Source: Haemaphysalis longicornis (lineage: Eukaryota > Arthropoda > Arachnida > Ixodida > Ixodidae). Taken from it: a stretch of 64,000 nt of DNA. Below the pieces are notes generated by a model, which was given only the letters and a program-made list of their open reading frames with translations, was not told the origin of the DNA and ran no database searches. The position numbers and the translations under genes were made by a program. Shown here one piece after another: positions 22,846 through 32,237 of this stretch (positions are counted from its first letter, which is position 1; the number at the start of each line of letters is the position of its first letter). The stretch is taken from the NCBI GenBank assembly GCA_013339765.2, contig CM023449.1:227103712-227167711 (forward strand), written 5' to 3'.

Positions 22846-23629
22846 CCTGTTGCGGCCCGTGACCGGGTATGAGACGCTGATTTTCCAACGAAGAGCACGT
22901 TGTTGTTAGGCTGCCCTGCGCGAGCACGCGACTTCTTCTTCTTCTTGGAACTAGACCCGCAAACTTCCCACGCTCAAAAGACATCAGGATCCAGTTGCCA
23001 CTCTATAATAGTTGCATTACTGTCAAAACAATTTTTTTTGTGGTCAAAACAAACGACTGGGCCGCCATTTTGATGTGGCTTTGTCAAAACAACGCCGCCT
23101 GTCAAAAGAAAAACCCCTTTACAAACCAAAAAGTCCATCTTTGAACGCTATCGCAAGTTCGATAAAAATATGATATTCTTTCTGTTTGGAACGTATTTCC
23201 ACAGATAATACCAGATACCTTAAGCAAAACTAGTTACTCTGCTCTCCATCGGTCCCGTTTAGTCGTCTCGTTTACGTACAAGCGAGACTCGTTAAATATC
23301 ATTGCAGCCTAGTACTGCAGTCGTTCCGCTTCGGAACCAATTACTATTTTTTGCAAGTGCGTTCGAAGCAAGGAATATATAATTATTTTAGCGAACTAGT
23401 CATTGTAAGGTATTTTTATTCCTTTTAAAGTAGTTGGTAGTCCCGGTAGTCCTATGACGAATGCATCAGCAATGGCGGCGCCCAGTCTTTTGTTTTGGAC
23501 ACAAAGGGTAGTTTTGACGGTGTTTGACAACTCGTACAGTTTCACGACTCCCGAGTTCTTTTTAGCGTGCGGCGTTTGCGGGTCAAGTACCCAGAGAAGC
23601 AAAAAGCCGCGTGCTCGCGCAGAGCAGCC
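22846..23629. other. Unassigned stretch
   Basis: Includes a CTT-rich run (22930-22946), a T-run followed by repeated GTCAAAACAA motifs (23025-23110), and AT-rich sequence up to the LINE 5' region. No gene or element boundary seen. Confidence 0.4.
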
Positions 23630-23634
23630 CAGCA

Positions 23635-23965
23635 GGGGGTACGACACCGCAACGAAGATACTCATGTCAATGCATCCCTTGGCGCAGGTCGTCCTGCTTG
23701 GGTGCTTTGACTCCTTCCACGATCCCCCGCGACGCTTATCTGGACCCTCACGGCTGCAACGTGACAACATTCCATAACCCGCCCGACCACCCGAAAGCGC
23801 GTCCTGCCCAGCAACAAGCTCTCCCCTTCGCCGCCTGCTCGCCCCTCCGGCTCCCTCGGGCCATGGTCAATCGAGTCTATTTAAGGAGCCCCCGCACCGG
23901 ACCCAGACGGGGCACGACACCGCAACGAAGACAGTCAGGTCAATGCATCTCTTGGCGCAGGTCAG
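23635..23965 (+). repeat. Two 5' promoter-like monomers of the LINE
   Basis: A 55-60 bp motif (TACGACACCGCAACGAAGAT..., ending TTGGCGCAGGTC) occurs at 23639-23692 and again at 23911-23964, about 273 bp apart. A TATTTAAGG box (23878-23886) lies 25-30 bases before the second. This is the layout expected of tandem 5' UTR promoter units in LINEs. Confidence 0.6.
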
Positions 23966-24010
23966 TCACCTTCACCGCGTTGCTTATTGCGCTCATTCAA
24001 ATGATCCCAT

Positions 24011-24370
24011 TTTGATCGCGGTGTCGCGCCCCTCCGACACGCTAGAGTCCTGCCGCAAATCCTTGCTCAATTTGCTGTTCTCCGTCACTGCAAATGCCTT
24101 CAGTGTTTATTTCTTGCTAATTCTCTCAGGAGACGTTACGGTGGAATCCCTCGCGGATGCCATCTCCCGCTTAGAGCAGTCCCAGACCTCTTTTCTTTCC
24201 GAGCTCTCAAGCATTCGTTCCGTGCAAGCCAACTTGCAACAGGCTGCATCCCGCCTTTCTGTCCGCGTGGACGCCCTCGAAAAAAAGACTTGCACTGACC
24301 AGTTGGGCGGCTCGCCTAGTTCTGCCACCGCCAACGACACTATTTCCTACCTAACATCTAAACTTAAGGT
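24011..24370 (+). pseudogene. LINE ORF1, N-terminal part
   Basis: Open frame with heptad-like helices (ADAISRLEQSQTSFLSEL, then LQQAASRLSVRVDALEKK), consistent with the coiled-coil, RNA-binding ORF1 protein of non-LTR retrotransposons. It is cut by the Penelope-like insertion at 24370 and continues in the right piece from 27851 (KCDDSENRLRRSNLVF...), where stop codons follow. Confidence 0.65.
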
Positions 24371-24405
24371 CAAAACAGACGACTGGGCGAGTTGGTACAT
24401 TGTCT

Positions 24406-25135
24406 TGCTTGGTAACAGCGCAAATAAAACAGGACACAAAAGGAAGAAGGAACGGACACAGCGCTGACTTACAACTGAAATTTTATTGCGGTTGCCAGCG
24501 GTTTTGTAGGAACACTGGCAATAACAACAAAAAGAAAAAGTAGAAAAGGAGAAGAAAAGTTTTTATACATGATAACATGAAAGGAATAGATACATCACGT
24601 ATTCCTTGGCGTGTCACGATAAGAATTTTGGGAAGGCATAAAACTCACAGTGGTCATGACGAAACGAGATACTAAGTACAAATGACATAACAAAAATCAT
24701 GGTCGCAATCGAACCGTGGGGCAGGCCCAAGTAATCTTCATTTACCGGGAGGGGTGCGCTGCGCCAAGTACTGACACTCCTTATCTGAGAGGGAGATAGA
24801 TGGAGTGCTTACGCATTGTTGTCCTAACTTTAAGATTTCGTTGGCTTCTAAAATTTCCCGCACGATTTGGTTGTCATGCTTCCCTATCACTATGCTCTGA
24901 TCCAGCGCCGGCTGACATTTGGAAACACAATCGCGGCAATGTTTGGCGGGATGACCACTGAACGCTTTGGAAACGTTATAGTGGTGCTCCCTTAAACTTT
25001 CATTGAGACATCGACCGGTTTGGCCTACATACTGCTTGCCACATGACAGGGGGACAGAATAAACAACTTTTTCAGTGCAAGGAACAAACTTGTTTCATGG
25101 TTGGTAGTACACTTGACTCGCCGCCGATCCTGAAT
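24406..25135 (-). repeat. Penelope pseudo-LTR, left inverted arm
   Basis: Pairs with 27110-27850. Outer end TGCTTGGTAACAGCGC; inner end GGTTAATTCAGGATCGGCG on the minus strand. Nearly identical to the right arm, differing by a handful of bases and short indels. Confidence 0.88.
24738..25090 (-). pseudogene. GIY-YIG endonuclease of the Penelope-like element (left copy)
   Basis: The minus strand encodes the Penelope-type nuclease (VVYSVPLSCGKQYVGQTGRC, then LNE-LREHHYNVSKAF, ending in PGK and stop). The VYSV...YVGQ pair is the GIY-YIG core and makes the nick used for integration. One A is missing in the ACCATGAAACAAG stretch just upstream compared with the right copy, which shifts the frame against the preceding linker. 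Confidence 0.75.
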
Positions 25136-25197
25136 TAACCTTCGGCACATTTGGGACAGTTTCAGTGGGGGCTGAAAATACCACCTTTACATTTACG

Positions 25198-25449
25198 TTA
25201 CTTCCTACTTTTTTCAGGCCCATGGGCAACTCTGTGTATGTACGGAATAAACCGCAAAGCGCTCTTTCTTGGTGGGGGCAGCCTCCGGCTGGTCCCCTTC
25301 TTTCCTTCCTTCAAAATGGACTCGGAAACAGCTGTCAGAACCCCCATCGGGTATCCTGCAGTCACAAGCCGCCTTGTTTTGCACCTCAAACTGCTCTTGA
25401 CGGCATGAGGGCAGGATTTCCTCAACGCAGTTGCCCAAGACAGGTCATG
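25198..25449 (-). pseudogene. Penelope-like RT-to-endonuclease linker
   Basis: Frames on the minus strand read WATALRKSCPHAV, RCKTRRLVTAGYP and FIPYIHRVAHG, a pattern seen between RT and nuclease in Penelope proteins (a 'PYIHxVxHG' motif before the nuclease). It sits between the nested LINE fragment and the endonuclease. The frame changes at least once. Confidence 0.65.
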
Positions 25450-26827
25450 GGCATTACATAGGGGGGGATACAGTGGGGTTATGATCAAAAGTACAGTACA
25501 TTTTTCCAGCAGAACATAAATGAAGGCAAGAGATGGTTGTACATGACTATTGCAAAGTACAATCAGAAACACCACAGACAAAACAAAAATACATTACATT
25601 GAATGACAAAAGGGCTTAACGCGAAATACACTTTAAAACAGTAAGCAAAAACAAAAGAGCGCAAAACAGTACACTCTACTGGGGGCAAAAAAAGATAGCG
25701 GAAAAAAAAAAAACACAAAAAGATTTATGCGAACATCAAAGAACTTCAAGAAAGGTTTTGAGTGCATGTTGAAAGGGATGATGAATCGGACAGTTCTGCG
25801 ATGTGAGCAGGTAACGAGTTCCATTCTGCGATGCAGGACTAAAGGAGAGGTTTTTATTATTCTTTCTGTTTTAGAGGAAAATTGGTTTAACTTTGAAAAT
25901 GTGGTCTACCCGGGCGGAGATATGAGGCGGTGGAATGATATGAAGCTGGGGGAAAACGGCGTGCTACTGTGGTACAGACCGAATGAAAAACAGATAGTCG
26001 ATAGCGAACTTTCGGCGCGTGGCAAGCGAGGGAAGATGAAGTGAATCCTTTAAGAAAGATACGCTTTGCGTACGCGAGTGTACGATGGACGTGATGAAGC
26101 CGGGTTGCCTTGTTTCTGGACGGATCCAAGAGGTTAGTTAAGTTTGCCGCCCTGAGGATGCCATATGACTGAACCGTATTCTAAGTGAGGGCCGGCGATA
26201 AGGCAATTATACGGGCCCCCAATGAAACTGGTTTCCTTGGTGGCTAAATGTAGGCGCCTCTTGAGAAGGCCAGTGTTTTTAGGGTACTGTTGAGGTAGTA
26301 GTTATGTATTCTATGTGGCACGTTCCACTTTAAATTTCCCTCCACCGTGAAAACACACCTCAAATATTAAACGATTGAACTAAATCTATTGGCGTATCAT
26401 TATTTTGTAGTTAGCAAGAACTGCCTCGGGCGGTAGGACATAAACCTTATGTGTTTGGTTTTTTCTACATTGATTTCCATTTGCCACGTCTACACCATTC
26501 CTCTAGCTTAATCAGATCAGATTGCAAGATAATTGTATCGGCTGGATTAGATATTTCTCTATATACTACACAATCATCCGCAAACAGGCGAATTGCTGAT
26601 TTTAGGTTGCATGCTATGTCATTGATGTAAATCAGGAATAAAAGAGGACCTAACACAGACCCCTGAGGGACCCCAGATGAAACACGTGTTTGGTTAGAAA
26701 TATGATTGTTTAATTTGACTGTCTGGAAACGATTGGTTAAAAATTCTTCTATCCATCGTGTTGTGTTTTGGTCAAGTTGGAGGTGGCGAATTTTTAGTAA
26801 CAGACGTTTATGTGGCACGCGATTCAC
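25450..26827 (-). mobile_element. 5'-truncated CR1-like LINE fragment nested in the Penelope-like element
   Basis: The minus strand from 26827 encodes a piece of reverse transcriptase (start RVPHKRLLLKIRHL, then SSGVPQGSVLGPLLFLIYIN and the catalytic FADDCVVY). It runs to a 3' end whose CCCCCCTATGTAATGCCC matches the LINE tail at 43019-43038. 5' truncation is usual for LINE insertion. It is the youngest layer of a LINE / Penelope / LINE nest. Confidence 0.75.
26465..26827 (-). pseudogene. CR1-like reverse transcriptase fragment
   Basis: About 120 residues of palm domain with GVPQGSVLGPLLF and the FADD box, the conserved RT blocks 4 and 5. The frame is open but lacks the endonuclease, fingers and C-terminus, so it is a fragment. 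Confidence 0.8.
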
Positions 26828-27173
26828 GAGTTTTCACGAGTTTCGTGTGAGCAGACGCGTAAGGCAAGAGTGGCTTGTTACCACGTGGGTCATATTGCCA
26901 GCAGACGTGGTTTTCGAGAAGCCGGAGTCTCAGATCAAGGAACTTGATAGAGCCTTTTGATGGCCCCTCCTGAGTCAAGATGAGCGGGGACAAACACGAC
27001 TCAAAGGTGCACCTGGCATGAGCCATTGCAGACGGGAAACCTGATTTGTCTGCGTTAAACAGCACGAAATAATCATCTACGAACCTGAATACTTTTTCCA
27101 CTCTAAAGGTTAATTCAGGATCGGCGCGAAGCAAGTGTACTACCAACCATGAAAACAAGTTTGTTTCTTGCAC
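26828..27173 (-). pseudogene. Penelope-like reverse transcriptase fragment
   Basis: The minus strand reads LLRADPELTFRVEKVFRFVD, then the DYFVLF block and, later, KGSIKFLDLRLRL and LLPYASAHTKLVK. VFRFVDDYFVLF is the catalytic RT box in its Penelope form. Only the C-terminal half of the RT is present; it stops where the nested LINE begins. Its first 60 bases or so overlap the start of the right inverted arm. Confidence 0.75.
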
Positions 27174-27850
27174 TGAAAAAGTTGTTTATTCTGTCCCCCT
27201 GTCATGTGGCAAGCAGTATGTAGGCCAAACCGGTCGATGTCTCAATGAAAGATTAAGGGAGCACCACTATAACGTTTCCAAAGCGTTCAGTGGTCATCTC
27301 GCCAAACATTGCCGCGATTGTGTTTCCAAATGTCAGCCGGCGCTGGATCAGAGCATAGTGATAGGGAAGCATGACAACCAAATCGTGCGGGAAATTTTAG
27401 AAGCCAACGAAATCTTAAAGTTAGGACAACAATGCGTAAGCACTCCATCTATCTCCCTCTCAGATAAGGAGTGTCAGTACTTGGCGCAGCGCACCTCTCC
27501 CGGTAAATGAAGATTACTTAGGCCTGTCCCACGGTTCGATTGCGACCATGATTTTTGTTATGTCATTTGTACTTAGTATCTCGTTTCGTCATGACCACTG
27601 TGAGTTTTATGCCTTCCCAAAATTCTTATCGTGACACGCCAAGGAATACGTGATGTATCTATTCCTTTCATGTTATCATGTATAAAAACTTTTCTTTTCC
27701 TTTTCTACTTTTTCTTTTTTCCTTTTTGTTGTTATTGCCAGTGTTCCTACAAAACCGCTGGCAACCGCAATAAAATTTCAGTTGTAAGTCAGCGCTGTGT
27801 CCATTCCTTCTTCCTTTTGTGTCCTGTTTTATTTGCGCTGTTACCAAGCA
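27110..27850 (+). repeat. Penelope pseudo-LTR, right inverted arm
   Basis: Inverted copy of 24406-25135. It ends GCGCTGTTACCAAGCA immediately before the target duplication. Contains the plus-strand endonuclease and 3' UTR. Confidence 0.88.
27146..27510 (+). CDS. GIY-YIG endonuclease domain of the Penelope-like element (right copy)
   Basis: Open plus-strand frame with VVYSVPLSCGKQYVGQTGRC at its start, ALDQSIVIGKHDNQIVREI and EANEILKLGQQ near the end, and a TGA at 27508-27510. The GIY-YIG core, the Arg in LNERLREHHY and the CRDC...C cluster are kept, so the nuclease domain looks intact. No RT is fused on this strand, so it is a partial copy left by the inverted structure, not a complete gene. 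Confidence 0.75.
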
Positions 27851-28310
27851 AAACTTAAGGTACTAACTGAAAAATGCGACGACTCTGAGAACCGCCTCCG
27901 TCGTTCTAACCTTGTATTTTTTTAATTACCGGACGCCGACGGCGAAACGTGGGAAGAATCCGAGGGCAAGATAGTCAGCATTTTGCTCCAAAAAGCTTTC
28001 GCCGAACATTAATAGCCCTGATATTGAACGCTCGCACAGGCTAGGCCGTTTTCGCCCCGGAAAAAATCGACCCATTATACTTCAAATACAAGTCAAAAAT
28101 TGTTTCAGCTGGACCAAAACTTAAGGGTACGTAATTCTCTATTCGCGAAGATTTCTCTGAACGCACACGACTAGCCCGGAAGAAGCTTTGTGCGCACGGC
28201 AATCAGTCCAACGCTTCCTTCAAAATGTGATTTGACCGGTTTGTAATAGGCGACAAACATTTCATGTACAATGCCGAGTCCGATAGTATCGTCAAACTGA
28301 TATAGCGGTC
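27851..28310 (+). pseudogene. LINE ORF1, C-terminal part
   Basis: Continues ORF1 after the Penelope-like insertion. Frames with DSENRLRRSNLVF and RLGRFRPGKNRP-like stretches are broken by stops and shifts. The Arg-rich start is typical of the nucleic-acid-binding C-terminal half of LINE ORF1 proteins. Confidence 0.55.
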
Positions 28311-28386
28311 TAAGAGTGCTTCCAAGCCTTTATCTCGGCAGTCCCCAGAGTCATCGTGTCCGAGTATTCCTACCTACAACCCCACC

Positions 28387-29041
28387 TTGCATGCTATGTC
28401 TGCCATGCTCACAAACGTACGCAGCTTTCTGCCGAAAAAGGAGGCTGTGGAGGCCCTTCTTGAGGATAACTGCACAGACCTCGCTGTTTTTACCGAATCT
28501 TGGTTGACCCCGATGTCAACAATCATGAGCTTCTTCACTGCACTTCGTTGTTTACCATGTACCAACGCAACAGGATTGGTTGGAGGGGTGGATTCGTTCT
28601 GGTGTTTGTGAAATCCAGCATAGAACCCAATCTCACTACGAGCTGCGAACACGAAATTCTTTGCATCCGTATATCTCCCTGCATGCACGAACATCGTAAT
28701 CGCCTGCTACCGGGCACCCGACTGCGACCGTTCTTTCATTGAAGATATTTCCTTCGTCGTCCTAGATTTGGTAACCCGCTTCCCATGGGCAAGCTTAATA
28801 CTTATCTTAATTTCCCTGGTATTGACTGGTCTAATTTCACGGCCCACACACAGCAGTTTAGGGATTTCTTAGAATTTGCCCTTTATAATTTTACTCAGTA
28901 AATGAACCAACTAGATGTTTGAATACGCTTGAATCCTCACTTCAAACTCGGAACTTATTCAATCTGTGTCGTGTGCTAATGGCCTAAGCGATCATAGCAT
29001 TGTACTGTTCAACATTTCGAGTCACATACCTAGGTGCCAAC
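28387..29041 (+). pseudogene. LINE ORF2 endonuclease region
   Basis: NVRSFLPKKEAVEALLEDN, then LAVFTESWL and RNRIGWRGGFVLVFVKSSIE (the last in another frame) form the N-terminal half of an AP-like endonuclease; TESWL holds the catalytic Glu. SDHSIVLFNI at 28986-29016 is the C-terminal SDH block. Several stops lie between. The region ends at the solo LTR, and the same frame resumes after it. Confidence 0.75.
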
Positions 29042-30219
29042 TGTCACGTGAACGGATGGTGGGGTGGTCTTTACCAGCTCTGAGCAATGGACACAGGGAA
29101 GACGTTGACGTGTTTAACAACATACATTTAATACACACACAAAAAACCCTCAGGCAAAGCACTCAATATTTAAACTACACACAAACGATAAGCACACATC
29201 TCTAACTAACAATCCCAACATACAACTCAACTCTAACCCAAAAGTCTCTACAACAAAGTTCTACACAATTCATCCGAATCAACTTATTCTATCACCCTCT
29301 AGGTGATCTCTCTAAACCACAACTCCGTAGTTGTGTCCTATGACTGCGTCCCTATTGGACTGGCCTACCCCGGTCATCGGCGCTGACGTGTCACACCCTT
29401 GCGTGGCGTGACTCGGTGATAGCCTTCCTCGTCTCGCTTCTTCGGTGCCGGCGTTCGATGCGTGCAGTCACTCCTTGGACGGCGTGGGCTCCGCACGTCA
29501 TAAATTCTTTCCTCTGTGGCTACCCCTGGTAGCCGCTCTCACTGGAGGTCCTTAATGCCGGCGTTCGACGCGCGCGGTCATCCCTTCGGCGGCGTGCTTC
29601 TTCGGTGGCTACCCCCTGGTAGCCGCTGCCGCTGGAGGTCTCAGGTAGGCTTGGCACGGACGTCGCCTTTCGGGGCCGTCGAAACGAACGTCCACGGAGC
29701 GTGGGTGCTGGCCGCTGGTGCCCGACCGATGCCGCTGGGGCCACGAAGACACAGGTTCGTGGTGCACCTAGGATGACGGTGCCAATGCGAAGTCGGCCCG
29801 CTCCCGCCCAGGCTCGGATGGCGTGGTCAATGGCCTGGCCGCGTCTCCCTGGCTCGTTCGTTGAAGCGCAAGTGCTCCGGCCACCTCCTGGTTTCTTCTG
29901 TTTCTTGCCTCCCCCATCTCTTTGTGCGCCCCGCTTTTATACCCTCTGGGCTCTCCCGTGGCGCACTCCCATTGGCTTCTTGCTTCCTCCCTGCCCTTAT
30001 ATGGCCATCTCGCCACTTGTCCTATGCGTGGCCTTCCCTGATTGGCCGACCAGTGTGCTGCCACCTTTGCCCATGAATCCTCGGTGCTTCGGCGCTGGCG
30101 CTTGCTGATTGGCGCGTTCCTGGGGCGCACTTCAAATTTCCATTCTTTTGTTCTTTTTTGTCCCTTTTTTTGGGGGGGTTTAATACGTCCCCTCTCGGGG
30201 GGTGCCCTGATCCATGACA
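29042..30219. mobile_element. Solo LTR, 1178 bp, with 5-bp target duplication
   Basis: Begins TGTCACGTGAACGG and ends CCATGACA, with CCAAC on both sides (29037-29041, 30220-30224). Removing it restores the LINE ORF2 reading frame exactly across the junction. TG...CA ends with a 5-bp duplication indicate a Gypsy- or BEL-type LTR. A TTTTATACCC box (29934-29943) on the plus strand may be its TATA element. There is no internal coding region, so it arose by LTR-LTR recombination. Long open frames within it on both strands are chance products of GC-rich sequence. Confidence 0.88.
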
Positions 30220-30224
30220 CCAAC

Positions 30225-31416
30225 CTCTCATAAAGTACATCCGTGACTACAATAAAGCTGACTTCTCTCTTATTAACAAAGAACTTGAACAATTCTACCC
30301 CCAATTCAACCAGACTGCATTTAGCAGATCGGTGAATGACAACTGGCGGTTGTTTAAAAATAAAATCTTAATAAGCCTTTCGTCGGTGACCGCAAGTTTT
30401 TAACTATAAACCTTTTACCCGACCAGACGAAATTTCGTCAAACCTTAGATTTCACAATCTTAACTCCAATTGACCGCCACGTCCCCCTCGCTGCATTCGC
30501 GGTGATGCGGATAGGCCCTGGTATTCTAATCTCCTCCTCCAGGCATCTCCTCCTCCATCCGGCTTTTTGCAGACGACTGTTCTGTACAGAAAAATGTCTA
30601 GTAAAAATTATCAGCTCCTTCTCCAAAACGACCTAACCCACTCAGAAAATTAGTGCTTGCTATGGATGATGAAAATAAATGTCTCGAAATGTAAATTTAT
30701 GCACATCACCTAGAAACACTCTACCGTTAGCTTTACATACTCGGTTACCTGAACTGACTTATCACGGGTGGAGACCTACCGGTACCTCGGTGTCCTTTTA
30801 AACAGCAAACTTACCTGGTCTGACCACATCCAAAAACTTGCAGCTGATGCCTCAGATCCTCGGGTACATCCGAAGATAACTATCATGCTCACCTGCTAGA
30901 GTCCGCCAATTGGCATACACCACCTTTGTGCGTGCTAAGCTTGATTATGCTTCAGCAATTCGGAACCCCGATCAAACTTATTTGATAAATTCTCTTGAGT
31001 CTATTCAAAATCATGCAGCCCATTTTATCTCTTCGACATACGGCTTTCCTTCGAGCATCTCAGCTATAAAGTCTTCCCCCGGTCTCCCCACACTTGTTTC
31101 TAGGTGGAAAATTGCAAGCCTCTGCCTTTTTCATAAACTATATTATACATTTTCCGACATACACACCTCAATGTTGCTACCCTCATTGCGCACCTCACGC
31201 TGCCTACATAGCTCAATGAGCATGCAGCACCTGCATGGCTCCACAAATGCATTCAACAAATCTTTTCTTTCTGTTGTGATAGAGGAGTGGAATAACCTGC
31301 CTGAATCTATAGCAACTAAACGCGACCCTAATAAATTCAAGATGTCATTAACAGTACATGTTACAACTAGACCCCATGTTCTAACAGCGTGTAGTACAAC
31401 CCAACCCAGATATTAG
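30225..31416 (+). pseudogene. LINE ORF2, RT remnant and C-terminus
   Basis: Resumes at KYIRDYNKADFSLINKELEQ, the linker before RT. Most of the RT is deleted; only IRLFADDCSV (30553-30582) remains of the palm. From 30910 an open frame of 168 codons (ending at 31416) carries the CR1-type C-terminus (KLDYASAIRNP, LESIQNHAAHFI, KIASLCLFHKLYY, EEWNNLPESI). Dead as an enzyme. Confidence 0.75.
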
Positions 31417-31528
31417 TGTTTAGTTTCCACGTATCTTTCCTCCTCCTATTCGGCATGTGTTGCTTTTCCCTTATTTTCTCTCGTGATTACATGCGGTCAA
31501 ACTGTTGCAGGGATCACTACAACCCTGT

Positions 31529-32105
31529 CCCAAGTAGCACCAAAACATTAAAAGAACATAATTTTTTTGTTTTGTGTTAACGTTAGAGCAATGTTTTTAA
31601 TGTCATTTTTTTAAATGTTTAACTAATGTTGTCAAAAACGTTACAATAATGTTTTGGCAAACATTATTTAAACGTCTACAAAACATTTTTACAACATATT
31701 ATTAATGTTAGCGTTACATTTCCTATAACGTTGCAGCGAACAATCAATAACGTTCAAAAACGTTTAAAAACAATGGAAAACGTTACATCAATTTTCGCCA
31801 AACGTCATGTGAACAGTAAGAAAGCATTTCTACAACAAATAAAAACTTTTGGAGTTACGTTTACCTAACGTTGCAGAAACAAGCTAGAAAAACATTTTAA
31901 GAACAACTAAAAACGTTAAACTAACGTTTCGTCAAACATTATTGGAACTGTGAGGAAGCATTGCGACAACATATTAATTATGTTGGATTTACATTTACCT
32001 AACGCAGAAAACACGCTTGAAACAATCTTTTAACATTTCAAAACCTTTTCAGAATGTGGACCAGGAACGTTAGTGTCGTTTTGCCAAACGTGTGGAATGT
32101 ATATT
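31529..32105. repeat. Left AACGTT/ACATTA-rich arm
   Basis: Dense, irregularly spaced AACGTT, AATGTT and ACATTA hexamers, often as AACGTTAC-AATAATGTT. It opposes 41930-42606. Iterated subterminal motifs of this kind are usually transposase-binding sites in large DNA transposons. Confidence 0.65.
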
Positions 32106-32231
32106 GTTCAGCATTGTTTCTGTTATCCCCGTATACCGGATACGATATAATTTAAAGCATTTTCAAAATAACAAGGAAAAGTGAAATTTCAAATAAAATT
32201 TTATTTCATTTTGCATGGTTACATATATTTT

Positions 32232-32237
32232 TTTATT
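32232..32237 (-). terminator. Poly(A) signal of the five-exon gene model
   Basis: AATAAA on the minus strand, overlapping the stop codon of exon 5. A second copy lies at about 32195-32200. Confidence 0.45.

Larger units (their letters stand above)
24371..27850 (-). mobile_element. Penelope-like element with inverted pseudo-LTRs
   Basis: The 3480-bp insertion is flanked by an exact 11-bp duplication AAACTTAAGGT (24360-24370, 27851-27861). Its two ends are inverted copies of about 730 bp (24406-25135 and about 27110-27850), each carrying a GIY-YIG endonuclease. A 35-bp stretch (24371-24405) lies outside the left arm; such an extension beside one pseudo-LTR is a known feature of Penelope elements. 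The minus strand carries RT (26828-27173), linker (25198-25440) and endonuclease. A CR1-like LINE fragment (about 25450-26827) splits the RT from the linker, and frameshifts are present. Not active. Confidence 0.88.
23630..31528 (+). mobile_element. CR1-like LINE, decayed and interrupted twice
   Basis: Plus-strand pieces at 23630-24370, 27851-29041 and 30220-31528 join in order: 5' monomers, an ORF1 with coiled-coil character, an endonuclease, a remnant reverse transcriptase and an ORF2 C-terminus. The first gap is the Penelope-like element (target duplication AAACTTAAGGT), the second a solo LTR (CCAAC). Across both gaps the flanking sequence resumes where it left off. Multiple stops and a missing stretch of RT show it is dead. 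The 3' end stops at the left arm of the 31529-42606 element, so its true tail is not seen here. Confidence 0.8.

Noticed and set aside
23454..24015. Proline-rich frames in the LINE 5' region
   Set aside because: They overlap the promoter-like monomers and change frame between them. More likely 5' UTR.
29768..30304. 178-codon minus-strand frame
   Set aside because: Lies in the GC-rich solo LTR and runs past its end into LINE sequence on the opposite strand; no domain.
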